DNA of 64,000 nt from Flavobacteriales bacterium (GCA_016717225.1 JADKGB010000005.1:123651-187650); one strand, 5' to 3'; positions 53,282 through 62,082 are shown, numbered from the stretch's first letter. Numbers and translations are program-made. The notes: generated from the sequence alone by a model not told the origin.

Positions 53282-53355
53282 CAAAGGAGAGCAACAACCT
53301 TTACCTGAAAGGTGATGATCATCACAAGCGGTTTGAATTGCTCATCGGAAATTCG
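53282..53355. promoter_or_regulatory. Two-way Crp/Fnr promoter: site 8 between sqr and the secreted protein
   Basis: Perfect palindrome GTGATGATCATCAC (53312-53325, centre 53318.5). Plus direction: -7 element GAAATTCG at 53348-53355, 29.5 bp away. Minus direction: CTCCTTTG at 53289-53282, also 29.5 bp away. One dimer can therefore serve both genes with the same geometry. Confidence 0.82.
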
Positions 53356-53373
53356 CACATCGATCGAACACAC

Positions 53374-54969
53374 ATGCAGTTCAAACGGCTTTTTCTTTTC
53401 CTTTTCCCGCTCGCTCTGGTAGTATCCGCTCAGGATGTCGGTGACCGTGATCTGGCGCTGCGCGAAGTACAGATCGACAACATGCCGGGCCTTCAATCCT
53501 TCGCATGGGGCCAAGAGGCAGGGCAATGGTTCTTGGTCGGTGGTCGAACGGATGGCCTGCACCGCAGGCAGCCATTCGCCGCATTCCTGGCTTCGGACAA
53601 CAATACCATGGCGTACGTGATCGACCCTGTTACCCAGCAGGTGTGGTCCGCTTCCATTTCAACGCTTCCGCAAGCGCTGTTCGAACAGTTGCAGAGCACC
53701 AACATGGAATTCGTACAGCGCGGAGAGACGCTGTATGTGATCGGTGGCTATGGCTACTCGCCAACTGCCTCGGACCACATCACCTATCCCAACCTCACCG
53801 CCATCGACCTACCCGGTGCAATGGACGCCATCCGCAATGGAGAGACCATCGCTCCGTTCTTCAGACAGATCATCGACCCGCGCATGGAAGTGACCGGTGG
53901 CCAGTTGGGGCGCATCGCCGATCACTTCTTTTTGGTGGGCGGGCAACGCTTTATCGGGCGATACAACCCGATGGGTCCTGACTTCGGACCAGGCTTCGTG
54001 CAGGAATACACCAACGCGATACGGAAATTCCGCATCGACGACGACGGCACGAACATGACCATTGCAGACTACACCGAAGTGGTTGATACAATGGAATTGC
54101 ACCGCCGCGATTACAACATGGTGCCGCAGGTCTTCCCGGATGGCAGTAAAGGATATACTGTATTCTCGGGAGTCTTCCAGTACGCAGCTGATGTTCCCTG
54201 GCTCAATACAGTGGACATCAACGGATCCGGATGGAACGTGGTGCCCGTTTTCGAGCAATTGTTGAACCAATACCACACGGCCCATGCGGCGTTCTGGGAC
54301 AGCACCGCGAACACGATGGCTACGGTCTTCTTCGGTGGCATTGGTCGCTTCTACTTCGATGGCAACACGCTGATGGACGATCCGAACGTTCCCTTCGTCA
54401 ACACCATCAGCAAGGTTTCCAGGGATGCGAGCGGGCAACTGGCGGAAGCCGCGATCAGCAATATGCCAGGCCTGCTGGGAGCGAGTGGTGAATTCATTCC
54501 CGAGTCAGGCTTGTCGATAACGGAAGACGGTATCATCCGCACGGACCTGCTCATCGGAGATAGCGTACTCATCGGCCACATTATAGGCGGCATCGAAAGC
54601 ACTGCAGCCAACATCTTCTTCACGAACACGGGCACCCAGAGCGATGCTGTTGCGCGTGTCTTCGAAGTATGGCTTGTGAGGCTCCCACAGGGCATTCGTA
54701 CGATCGGGGCGGGCCCGGAACTCGAGCTGGAGATCCAGCATGAAATGGGACAGGCGTTCGTGACCGCGATCATTCGCACAGGCAAGTCCACCAAAATGCG
54801 TATGCAATTGCTCGATACCATGGGCCGCCTGGTGCGCACGGTATTCGAAGGCACGATGGTGCAAGGCCGGCAGGAATTGTCCATCACCGTTGCTGACCTG
54901 GCCAGTGGCGCTTACACACTGGTACTTACTGCCGGAGAGCAGCAACGCACTGTGCAGTTCCTGCGCTGA
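53374..54969 (+). CDS. Secreted kelch-like protein with T9SS sorting domain
   Basis: 531 aa from the ATG at 53374; signal peptide ends LVVSAQ (about residue 20), and 42 upstream codons lie in the promoter. Repeated blocks such as FLVGGRTDGL, LYVIGGYGYS, FFLVGGQRF and VFFGGIGRFYF have the spacing of kelch beta-propeller blades (about residues 30-400). The C-terminus is a T9SS type A domain (MQLLDTMGRLV, LASGAYTLVL, RTVQFLR). Sharing its operator with sqr, it is the only secreted member of the proposed sulfur regulon. Confidence 0.75.
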   Translation: MQFKRLFLFLFPLALVVSAQDVGDRDLALREVQIDNMPGLQSFAWGQEAGQWFLVGGRTDGLHRRQPFAAFLASDNNTMAYVIDPVTQQVWSASISTLPQALFEQLQSTNMEFVQRGETLYVIGGYGYSPTASDHITYPNLTAIDLPGAMDAIRNGETIAPFFRQIIDPRMEVTGGQLGRIADHFFLVGGQRFIGRYNPMGPDFGPGFVQEYTNAIRKFRIDDDGTNMTIADYTEVVDTMELHRRDYNMVPQVFPDGSKGYTVFSGVFQYAADVPWLNTVDINGSGWNVVPVFEQLLNQYHTAHAAFWDSTANTMATVFFGGIGRFYFDGNTLMDDPNVPFVNTISKVSRDASGQLAEAAISNMPGLLGASGEFIPESGLSITEDGIIRTDLLIGDSVLIGHIIGGIESTAANIFFTNTGTQSDAVARVFEVWLVRLPQGIRTIGAGPELELEIQHEMGQAFVTAIIRTGKSTKMRMQLLDTMGRLVRTVFEGTMVQGRQELSITVADLASGAYTLVLTAGEQQRTVQFLR

Positions 54970-54988
54970 CGACCAGGTGCTTTTCGCA

Positions 54989-55510
54989 TCACTCGCCTTC
55001 CGCCACGATACCTTCAACGAACCCGATCGCCAGCAAAGTGCGCAATTCGCCCACTCCAGAAATAACCGCGTACGGTTTGCCAAGCTGATCGAGCAATTCT
55101 TCATATCGCTCGAACAATCGCTCCCGATCATCCGGATTCTCGCGCAAGGGATCCGGCTCCCAAGGAAGATCGGGTTTGCACAAGAGCCACAGGTCATATT
55201 GCCGTCTTTCCGAATGCTGCATGATCCACGGATGGCAGCGACCGTACTTCTCCTCGCTCCAAATTCGGATAGTCAGAAGATCGGTATCGCAGATCAGTAG
55301 GGCGGGCAACTCACGTGCTACCAATTCCTCCGAGGCCATCTGGCCCTGAGCGATACTGAGGAGATCCTTTTCCGAATATTCCGGGCCACGCTTCTCGAGA
55401 AACGTACGACTGAACTCCGGAACCAGAGAAGCATGGAAATGCGAAGCCAATGCCGTGGCCAGCGTTGTCTTGCCGCAACTCTCGGGACCAACTATCGCGA
55501 CGGTGATCAT
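54989..55510 (-). CDS. NadR-type nucleotide kinase (ribosylnicotinamide kinase-like)
   Basis: 173 aa P-loop protein. Walker A GPESCGKTTLA (about residues 8-18), then VPEFSRTFLE, LICDTDLLTIRIWSE and LLCKPDLPWEPDPLRENP, as in the kinase domain of NadR. It phosphorylates nicotinamide riboside to NMN. The usual partner pnuC is 2 kb away on the same strand, separated by a T9SS gene in the opposite direction. Confidence 0.82.
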   Translation of the reverse strand: MITVAIVGPESCGKTTLATALASHFHASLVPEFSRTFLEKRGPEYSEKDLLSIAQGQMASEELVARELPALLICDTDLLTIRIWSEEKYGRCHPWIMQHSERRQYDLWLLCKPDLPWEPDPLRENPDDRERLFERYEELLDQLGKPYAVISGVGELRTLLAIGFVEGIVAEGE

Positions 55511-55637
55511 CAGGCGAAAAGTAACTTTCCGTCACATTGCAGGCAGCGTGTTCCGCAGGTCAACGTGTCTGTATCATCGAAAGTCTTGGAACAATGCACA
55601 CACCCCATCGCGCATCAAGCCAAGGAGAACGGGACTT

Positions 55638-57494
55638 ATGAACGAACAACTACGTGGAACCATGGAACGGATACTACTCAGCACAACAACGATCGGACTC
55701 GCGCTTCTGTCACAAGCACAACTCTCACCCCTCGCCGATGCGCCATTGTACCAGCATCTGTTGGAAGTGAACAAGGAATGGCGAACGATGGATCCCACAC
55801 CTGATGGCGGCGAGCGGATCGTACACTTTGCCAATGAAGCGGATCGTATCGCCACGCACTTGCATATGGTGCGGAACGAACTTTCCACAAGACCGCAACA
55901 AGGAACTGTGAAGTCGACACGGATCCAGCGAACAGAACTTCTCCGAAAGCTCGGTTCATACGCCGATCGAGGACTGTTCCCACAGAACAACGTCCTTCCA
56001 AAACGCAACCCGATCTTCATCGATCAAGTTGGTACCGCCTGTGCTGTTGGGCAGCTGATCATCGAGAGCGGTGATCGCCAACTCGCCGAGCGCATTGCGC
56101 GTGAAATGAACTTCGCTTATGTCCACGACATGCATCGCGACGATGTGAACGAATGGGCAAGCACGCATGGCTTCACAGAAAACGAACTGGCCTGGATACA
56201 ACCCGGATACCCACCGAACGTTCCATGGGCAGCCATGGGCGGCGGCACCAATGGAGAGGTGAAAGAACTGCTGCGGCTTTCCAATGGCGACATGCTCGTG
56301 GCTGGCGCATTCACACAAGCTGGGAATACGAATGCGAACTTCGTGGCTCGCTACAACGGCACAACATACACAGCGATGCCGGGGTTCCCGGAAGGGGAGA
56401 TCCGCACCGCTATCGAATTCAACGGTGTCATTCATGTGGGTGGCACCTTCAGCAATGGTGTTACGGATCTGGCGAAATGGAACGGATCCAGCTGGACCGT
56501 AGAAGCCGTGTTCTCAAGCAAATACGCGGAGATCTACGATCTGCATATCAAGGACGAAGTGCTCTACGCAGCAGGCGCATCATCAGGCTTCGCTGGCGTT
56601 TCCTATCAAGTGCAGCGCCTTTCCAACGGAACGTGGGACTACGTTGGACAATCGTTGAACGGGATCATTCGCACGCTGGAGACTTTCGATGGTCAACTCG
56701 TTTGCGGTGGTGATTTCACGGCGAACATGTTCTCGCAGGACAGCACGATCCTGCATACCGCGACATTGAACAACGGCATATGGCAACAGTTGGGAGATGG
56801 CTTGAACGGCCGTGTATATGACATGCTGATCTACCAAAGCCAACTCTATGCGGGAGGCGATTGTGTGGCCGAGGTCAACGTGTTCTTCGGAATGGCACGC
56901 ATCGCAATAGAGTCACTGCAATGGGAACAGCTGATGCCGAACATCGCGTACTACATCTTTTCACCTCTTGATGGATTGACGCACATCAATAGTTTGCTCG
57001 AGCGGGAGGGCCTGATCTACTTCGGTGGCGATTTCGATATTGCTTCAGGGCTGGATGTTGGACGTTGCGTTGGCGTATTCAACGGCACAGCGGACAACGT
57101 GACCGTAATGGCCGATCTCAACGGGCCGGTGAACGATCTCGACCTGCTCGGCTCGTCCCAATTGACGGCGGGTGGTGCGTTCACAGAGAACACAGGGCAG
57201 GCCACTCCGTATGTGATCACCACTGATCTCGCAACCGGCATGGATGTTCAGGAAACGAACCGATCGGAGATCAGCATTTGGCCGAATCCAGCAACGGATC
57301 ACATCACGATAACGAGCGCCGTGGAGCAGAACACGCCGATCACCGTACGCGACGCAGCAGGTCGTACCGTCATGACCATGTCCCTTCGATCAGCGGGCAA
57401 TTCGATCGACGTGCGAGAACTGTCCAAGGGGGCTTATTCCGTAAGCATCAACGACGGCAACATCGTCAGAAACACAACGTTCATCAAGAACTGA
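55638..57494 (+). CDS. Secreted protein with repeat propeller and T9SS sorting domain
   Basis: 618 aa from the ATG at 55638, preceded by an AAGGAG Shine-Dalgarno-like site; the ATG at 55662 would also leave an intact signal peptide (ends LLSQAQ). Residues about 30-190 are a helical N-terminal domain with EWRTMDPTPDGGERIVHF. About 200-520 hold repeats such as LLRLSNGDMLVAGAFTQ, EFNGVIHVGGTFSNG, FDGQLVCGGDF and YQSQLYAGGD, forming a propeller. The last 80 residues are type A T9SS (ISIWPNPATDHITI, LSKGAYSVSI). Function unknown. Confidence 0.78.
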   Translation: MNEQLRGTMERILLSTTTIGLALLSQAQLSPLADAPLYQHLLEVNKEWRTMDPTPDGGERIVHFANEADRIATHLHMVRNELSTRPQQGTVKSTRIQRTELLRKLGSYADRGLFPQNNVLPKRNPIFIDQVGTACAVGQLIIESGDRQLAERIAREMNFAYVHDMHRDDVNEWASTHGFTENELAWIQPGYPPNVPWAAMGGGTNGEVKELLRLSNGDMLVAGAFTQAGNTNANFVARYNGTTYTAMPGFPEGEIRTAIEFNGVIHVGGTFSNGVTDLAKWNGSSWTVEAVFSSKYAEIYDLHIKDEVLYAAGASSGFAGVSYQVQRLSNGTWDYVGQSLNGIIRTLETFDGQLVCGGDFTANMFSQDSTILHTATLNNGIWQQLGDGLNGRVYDMLIYQSQLYAGGDCVAEVNVFFGMARIAIESLQWEQLMPNIAYYIFSPLDGLTHINSLLEREGLIYFGGDFDIASGLDVGRCVGVFNGTADNVTVMADLNGPVNDLDLLGSSQLTAGGAFTENTGQATPYVITTDLATGMDVQETNRSEISIWPNPATDHITITSAVEQNTPITVRDAAGRTVMTMSLRSAGNSIDVRELSKGAYSVSINDGNIVRNTTFIKN

Positions 57495-57499
57495 AAACA

Positions 57500-58090
57500 C
57501 TACGCATGTGGTCGGTCAGCGGCCACGTGAAGCGCCCTGCTCCATCGCCACCAACCTACAGCGCTCAGAACGACGTAGGCGGCGAAGAGCAGGGCGTATG
57601 CGTTCATGGGTGGATCAGCGGTTGCGAACATGGTGATCGCCACGCCGTCCACGATGCACCAATAGAGCCAGTTCTCGATCATCTTCTTCGCCATCATCCA
57701 CGTAGCGAGCGCACTGAACACACCCACCCAGGCATCCATTCGCGGGCTCTCGCTCCACTGGAAGTGTTCGAAAACCCACGCCAATAAGGCCGTACAGAGT
57801 AGGGCCACCACCAAGGCGACAACGTGGAACAAGAGCGGCTTGCGTGTAACCGGGATCGCGGAATCATCACGGCCCCAGCTGAACCAACCATAAAAACCCA
57901 TCACCACATAGAACGCGTTGAGCACCACTTGGCCCAGGTAATTGCGGTGGTAGAAATACACCACGAACATCACCGAGGAGATCACAGCGAACACCCAACC
58001 GATCCGCTTCTCGAACGCAGCCAGGAACGTATACGCCGCACCGAGCACGGCGCTGCTCCATTCCAAAGCGGTCCAAGCGTTCTCGTTCAC
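57500..58090 (-). CDS. pnuC: PnuC nicotinamide riboside transporter
   Basis: 196 aa with seven membrane segments. Family landmarks: KRIGWVFAVISSVMFVVYFY (about residues 28-47), VLNAFYVVMGFYGWFSWGR (about 55-73, the W/Y-rich substrate site) and NWLYWCIVDGVAI (about 149-161). Takes up nicotinamide riboside, which the NadR-type kinase phosphorylates. Confidence 0.9.
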   Translation of the reverse strand: MNENAWTALEWSSAVLGAAYTFLAAFEKRIGWVFAVISSVMFVVYFYHRNYLGQVVLNAFYVVMGFYGWFSWGRDDSAIPVTRKPLLFHVVALVVALLCTALLAWVFEHFQWSESPRMDAWVGVFSALATWMMAKKMIENWLYWCIVDGVAITMFATADPPMNAYALLFAAYVVLSAVGWWRWSRALHVAADRPHA

Positions 58091-58163
58091 GGGTTGAATA
58101 CTGGAAGGTTCGAGCGTTGATGCGTCGGAGAGTTGCTCAACCCTTCAAAGCGTGGGTTTCAAT

Positions 58164-58772
58164 TCACGGTGTACCGCAATTGCACGGCTGCGAGAAAAAG
58201 ATCTGTGTGCGCGGGAAGAGCTCGGTGATCCGCTCCATCTCCGACTGATCGAACTGGATAACGCGCAGGTCCATGAATTTCAGTGCGGCCATGCCGTTCA
58301 CTTCATCCGGAAAGTCCTCGAGTTCATTGCTCCACAGGTCCAACGAGGTCAACTCCTTCAGGCCACCCATGCAGGCGATCAACCCGGTGATCTCGTTCTG
58401 GTGGAAGTCGAGACGCTTCAGGTGTTTCCACTTGCACACCACTTCGGGCATCGCTTTGAACTTGTTGTTCGGCGCGTGGAACTCCTGCATGTATTTCAGA
58501 TCACCCATCCATGCGGGCAATTCCTTCAGTTTGTTCTTGCCGATGTCCAACGCGTTCAGGTTCCTGAAATGCCGGATCTCTTCCGGCAGGACCTTGTACT
58601 TCTTCTTCGTCAACTGCAACCGGTAGACCTTGTCTGGTTCCTTCATCGCGGACTCGATGCTGTAATACTCCTTGGTGGAATCCAGCGCGGCTTGGGACAG
58701 CAACTGCGCACGCGCGTTCAGCCCGAAGAAAGAAACCAAGGCAAGCACCAAGATGCGCATGAGAATGATCAT
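58164..58772 (-). CDS. Exported leucine-rich-repeat protein
   Basis: 202 aa. Start overlaps the ribF stop by 4 bp (ATGA), so translation is coupled; an ATG four codons later also fits the signal peptide (ends LNARAQ). Five or so LRR units such as LNALDIGKNKLKELPAWMG, LKRLDFHQNEITGLIACMG and LTSLDLWSNELEDFPDEV occupy residues about 70-165. A C-terminal CNC may form a disulfide. Function unknown; probably protein binding at the cell surface. Confidence 0.78.
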   Translation of the reverse strand: MIILMRILVLALVSFFGLNARAQLLSQAALDSTKEYYSIESAMKEPDKVYRLQLTKKKYKVLPEEIRHFRNLNALDIGKNKLKELPAWMGDLKYMQEFHAPNNKFKAMPEVVCKWKHLKRLDFHQNEITGLIACMGGLKELTSLDLWSNELEDFPDEVNGMAALKFMDLRVIQFDQSEMERITELFPRTQIFFSQPCNCGTP

Positions 58773-59701
58773 GATAGAAGGCGCAGTGCGTGCTCGCGGT
58801 CTTTGTGCAGTTGTGTCTTCAACGCATCAAGACCATCGAAACGTACCTCATCGCGCAACCGATGACGCACGCGAACGGTGATCGGTTCGCCGTAGATATC
58901 CCGATCGAAGTCGAAGAGGTGCACTTCCAACGATCGCTCACCCGAACCTTCGATGGTGGGCCGCACCCCAACGTTCATCATGCCTTTCAGGAGGCCACCT
59001 TCTTTCAATGTGGCGTTCACTGCGTACACGCCGTCCGCTGGGATCAATTTGAAATGGTCCACCGCGCCCACGTTGGCCGTGGGAAAACCGATCGTGCGCC
59101 CACGTTGGTCACCTTTCACCACCACCCCACCGATCGAATAGGAATAGCCGAGCAGATCATTGGCCAGATGAACATCGCCCTTCAGCAAGGCCTCGCGCAC
59201 CTTGGTACTGCTCACCTTCACGTGGTCGATCTCCTGCGCCGGTATCTCCTCCACATGGAACGAGTATGCGTCGCTCAATTGGCGCAACAGGTTGATGTCG
59301 CCTTCGCGGTTGCGGCCGAAGCGGTGATCATAACCGATCACCATGGCGTGTATGCGGATCGCATCCACCAGCACATCGCGCACAAAATCCAACGCATGCA
59401 AACGACTGAACGTTCGGCTGAAGGGAATGACCAACAAGTGATCCAGTCCTGCTGCCTCCAACAGTTCAACCTTCTCCCGCTGCGTGCTCAGCAGTTTCAG
59501 ATCATTGTCATTGGGAAAAAGCACCATCCGCGGATGCGGATAAAAGGTGAAGAGCACGCTATGTCCTTCTTCTTTGCGGGCGGTTTCCTTCAGCCGGTGA
59601 AGGATGGTCTGGTGACCCAGGTGAACGCCATCGAACGTACCGGTGGTGAGCACGGGGCGCTCCACGTTCACGAAAGTGGAAAGATCGGTGTGGACCTGCA
59701 T
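58769..59701 (-). CDS. ribF: Bifunctional riboflavin kinase/FAD synthetase
   Basis: 310 aa from the ATG at 59701; the open frame upstream is not family-like. The N-terminal FAD synthetase domain has TGTFDGVHLGHQTIL (nucleotidyltransferase motif, about residues 21-35), IGYDHRFGRNREG and SSTKVREAL; the C-terminal riboflavin kinase domain has GRTIGFPTANV (about 203-213) and NVGVRPTI. Makes FMN and FAD, the cofactors used by KMO and SQR. Confidence 0.93.
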   Translation of the reverse strand: MQVHTDLSTFVNVERPVLTTGTFDGVHLGHQTILHRLKETARKEEGHSVLFTFYPHPRMVLFPNDNDLKLLSTQREKVELLEAAGLDHLLVIPFSRTFSRLHALDFVRDVLVDAIRIHAMVIGYDHRFGRNREGDINLLRQLSDAYSFHVEEIPAQEIDHVKVSSTKVREALLKGDVHLANDLLGYSYSIGGVVVKGDQRGRTIGFPTANVGAVDHFKLIPADGVYAVNATLKEGGLLKGMMNVGVRPTIEGSGERSLEVHLFDFDRDIYGEPITVRVRHRLRDEVRFDGLDALKTQLHKDREHALRLLS

Positions 59702-59736
59702 GCGTTCGCCGCCAAAGATGCTGCGATCTTGGCCCA

Positions 59737-59905
59737 AGGCTTCAAGCTGCCGGCCACAAGCCACAAGCTTTGTTGTACAAGTCGCTCGTTCTGCAAGGTG
59801 CAAGGGTTGGCGATCGCAACCGCGCCTGCGTGGACCTGCCATTGGATCGGCATGCAGCCCGAGGCTTATGGCTTGAAGCCTGTGGCGCATGGCTTGAGCC
59901 CGCAT
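59737..59905. repeat. Intergenic region with inverted GCTTGAAGCC-type repeats
   Basis: The 289-bp ribF-atpD gap contains AGGCTTCAAGC (59737-59747) and its exact inverse GCTTGAAGCCT (59871-59881), with further partial copies GCTTATGGCTTGAAGCC and GCATGGCTTGAGCC and a CCACAAG pair. No gene is evident. It looks like a degenerate short-repeat cluster. Confidence 0.45.
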
Positions 59906-59940
59906 TTATCCACAGAGTTTCCAGATATGATGGAAGCACC

Positions 59941-59948
59941 TACTTTCG
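59941..59948 (+). promoter_or_regulatory. Probable -7 element of the atpD-atpC promoter
   Basis: TACTTTCG, identical to the kynU element and 7 of 8 to consensus, 42 bp before the atpD ATG. Confidence 0.45.
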
Positions 59949-59990
59949 CGCCCGCAAATCCGGGGAGCACCCTCCCCATCATCATAAAAC

Positions 59991-61502
59991 ATGGCCAAGC
60001 ACATCGGAAAAGTCGTCCAAGTGATCGGACCCGTTGTTGACGTAAGATTCGAAGGCGGAGCAGACCTGCCGAACATCTACGATGCACTGCACATCACCCG
60101 TGCGGATGGCAGCATCCTGATCCTGGAAACCCAACAACTCACCGGTGAGGACACCGTGCGCGCTGTAAGTATGGACAGCACGGACGGCCTGGCTCGCGGC
60201 ACTGAAGTGGAAGGCATGGGCCAACCCATCAGCATGCCTGTGGGCGATGGTGTGAAAGGTCGCCTCTTCAACGTGGTGGGTGCGCCCATCGACGGTATGA
60301 AGCCTGTGGAAAGCACCAAGCGTTATCCCATCCACCGCGCGAGCCCGAAATTCGAAGAGCTGACAACCAGTGCGGAGATCCTCTTCACAGGTATCAAGGT
60401 GATCGACCTGATCGAGCCTTACGCCAAGGGCGGAAAGATCGGTCTGTTCGGTGGTGCAGGTGTTGGAAAGACCGTACTGATCCAGGAATTGATCAACAAC
60501 ATCGCCAAAGGCTACAGCGGCTACAGCGTGTTCGCCGGCGTAGGTGAGCGCACCCGCGAAGGGAACGACCTGCTCCGTGAAATGATCGGTGCGGGCATCG
60601 TGAAATACGGCGAGGAGTTCGGCAAGAGCATGAAGAGCGGTGGTTGGGACCTGAGCAAGGTGAACTACAAAGAGCTCGAGACAAGCCAGGCCACCTTCGT
60701 GTTCGGCCAAATGAACGAGCCTCCTGGAGCGCGTGCCCGTGTGGCCCTCAGCGGTCTTACCCTGGCGGAATATTTCCGTGATGGGGATGAGCAGAGCGGT
60801 GGTCGTGATATCCTCTTCTTCGTAGACAACATCTTCCGTTTCACACAGGCAGGTTCCGAAGTATCGGCGTTGCTGGGTCGTATGCCGAGCGCCGTGGGTT
60901 ACCAGCCTACGCTCGCCACCGAAATGGGCGCGATGCAGGAGCGGATCACCTCCACCAAGCGTGGTTCCATCACATCCGTTCAGGCGGTGTATGTACCTGC
61001 CGATGACCTGACGGATCCAGCGCCGGCCACCACGTTCGCCCACTTGGACGCGACAACGGTGTTGAGCCGCAAGATCGCCGAGCTCGGTATCTATCCTTCG
61101 GTGGATCCGCTCGATAGCACCAGCCGGATCCTTACACCCGCCATCGTGGGTGACGTGCACTACAACTGCGCACAGCGCGTGAAAGCGTTGCTGCAGCGTT
61201 ACAAGGAATTGCAGGACATCATCGCGATCCTGGGTATGGACGAGTTGAGCGAAGAGGACAAGTTGAGCGTGTTGCGCGCCCGCAAAGTGCAGCGCTTCTT
61301 GAGCCAGCCCTTCTTCGTGGCCGAGCAGTTCACCGGTTTGCCCGGTGTGATGGTGCCGATCGAAGAGACGATCAAAGGCTTCAACATGATCATGGACGGT
61401 GCCTTGGACGAAATGCCGGAGTCGGCGTTCAACCTGAAAGGCAACATCGAAGACGTGTTCACCGCAGGCAAGAAGATCCTGGCCGAAACAGCGAACGCAT
61501 AA
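59991..61502 (+). CDS. atpD: F-type ATP synthase subunit beta
   Basis: 503 aa, the catalytic subunit of F1. Walker A GGAGVGKTVLIQEL (about residues 154-167), GERTREGNDL, then the Walker B region DILFFVDNIFRFTQAGSEVSALLGRMPSAVGYQ. It stands with only the epsilon subunit; the other F1Fo genes are elsewhere, a split common in Bacteroidota. Confidence 0.97.
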   Translation: MAKHIGKVVQVIGPVVDVRFEGGADLPNIYDALHITRADGSILILETQQLTGEDTVRAVSMDSTDGLARGTEVEGMGQPISMPVGDGVKGRLFNVVGAPIDGMKPVESTKRYPIHRASPKFEELTTSAEILFTGIKVIDLIEPYAKGGKIGLFGGAGVGKTVLIQELINNIAKGYSGYSVFAGVGERTREGNDLLREMIGAGIVKYGEEFGKSMKSGGWDLSKVNYKELETSQATFVFGQMNEPPGARARVALSGLTLAEYFRDGDEQSGGRDILFFVDNIFRFTQAGSEVSALLGRMPSAVGYQPTLATEMGAMQERITSTKRGSITSVQAVYVPADDLTDPAPATTFAHLDATTVLSRKIAELGIYPSVDPLDSTSRILTPAIVGDVHYNCAQRVKALLQRYKELQDIIAILGMDELSEEDKLSVLRARKVQRFLSQPFFVAEQFTGLPGVMVPIEETIKGFNMIMDGALDEMPESAFNLKGNIEDVFTAGKKILAETANA

Positions 61503-61550
61503 CCAGGTCTCAAAAGCGAACCGCCCTTGCCGCACGAGCATTCGTCCGAG

Positions 61551-61596
61551 GTCCGAGGTCCTAAGCCTGAGGATCCTCAGGCTTAGGACCTCGGAC
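61551..61596. repeat. Perfect 46-bp palindrome between atpD and atpC
   Basis: Arms of 23 bp (61551-61573 and 61574-61596) with no loop, centred on GGATCC. Flanking GTCTCAA (61507-61513) and TTGAGAC (61597-61603) can extend it, and GTCCGAG is repeated in tandem at the left edge. It lies between two cotranscribed genes and would form a long RNA hairpin. Confidence 0.85.
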
Positions 61597-61620
61597 TTGA
61601 GACAGTCATAAATTCCACCA

Positions 61621-61857
61621 ATGCGTCTAGAGATCATCACCCCCGACAAGTCGCTCTTCAAGGGCGAAGCCAAATTGGTTTCTGTACCCGGTGTGGACGG
61701 CAGCATGGGCTTTCTGGACAACCACGCGCCACTGATCACAGTGCTGAAGGCCGGCGACATCAAAGTCACCATGGCCGACGGCAAAGTGGAAAATTTCGCA
61801 GTGAAAGGCGGCGTTGTGGAAGTGATGAAGAACACCGTACTGGTTCTCGCCGAGTGA
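61621..61857 (+). CDS. atpC: F-type ATP synthase subunit epsilon
   Basis: 78 aa: only the N-terminal beta-sandwich domain (LEIITPDKSLFKGEAKLVSVPGVDGSMGFL and DNHAPLITVLKAGDI); the C-terminal inhibitory helices of longer epsilon subunits are missing, as in many Bacteroidota. Connects the rotor gamma subunit to the c-ring. Follows atpD by 118 bp containing the long palindrome. Confidence 0.92.
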   Translation: MRLEIITPDKSLFKGEAKLVSVPGVDGSMGFLDNHAPLITVLKAGDIKVTMADGKVENFAVKGGVVEVMKNTVLVLAE

Positions 61858-61949
61858 CGAAATGATGGATCGCTCTTCCAAAGAGCAGCACCCAACCCTA
61901 CGATGGTCTTGATGACGGAGTAAAACTCAGCCAATTGGGATCAACGGCG

Positions 61950-61980
61950 ACGGCCTCCGCAAGGAGGCCGTTCGTGTTTC
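61950..61980 (+). terminator. Hairpin terminator after atpC
   Basis: ACGGCCTCC (61950-61958) and GGAGGCCGT (61963-61971) around GCAA, followed by TCGTGTTTC. Confidence 0.7.
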
Positions 61981-62082
61981 AGGACCGCGGTAAAGCAAGT
62001 GATCCGTATTCTCTAACTTGGTTGCCCTTTCCGCAAGAACGACCATTACCGACACAGCCTCAATGCGCTTCTGGCAAAGCAG

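Noticed and set aside
59906..59914. TTATCCACA, a perfect DnaA box near atpD
   Set aside because: A single box; no cluster, AT-rich unwinding region or dnaA/dnaN genes. One chance match in 64 kb is not surprising.
59982..61934. 650-codon open frame antisense to atpD-atpC
   Set aside because: His/Asp/Gln-rich composition and exact overlap with a strongly coding gene on the other strand mark it as a shadow of codon bias. The same holds for long antisense frames at 37406-38404, 22686-23591 and 42653-43852.
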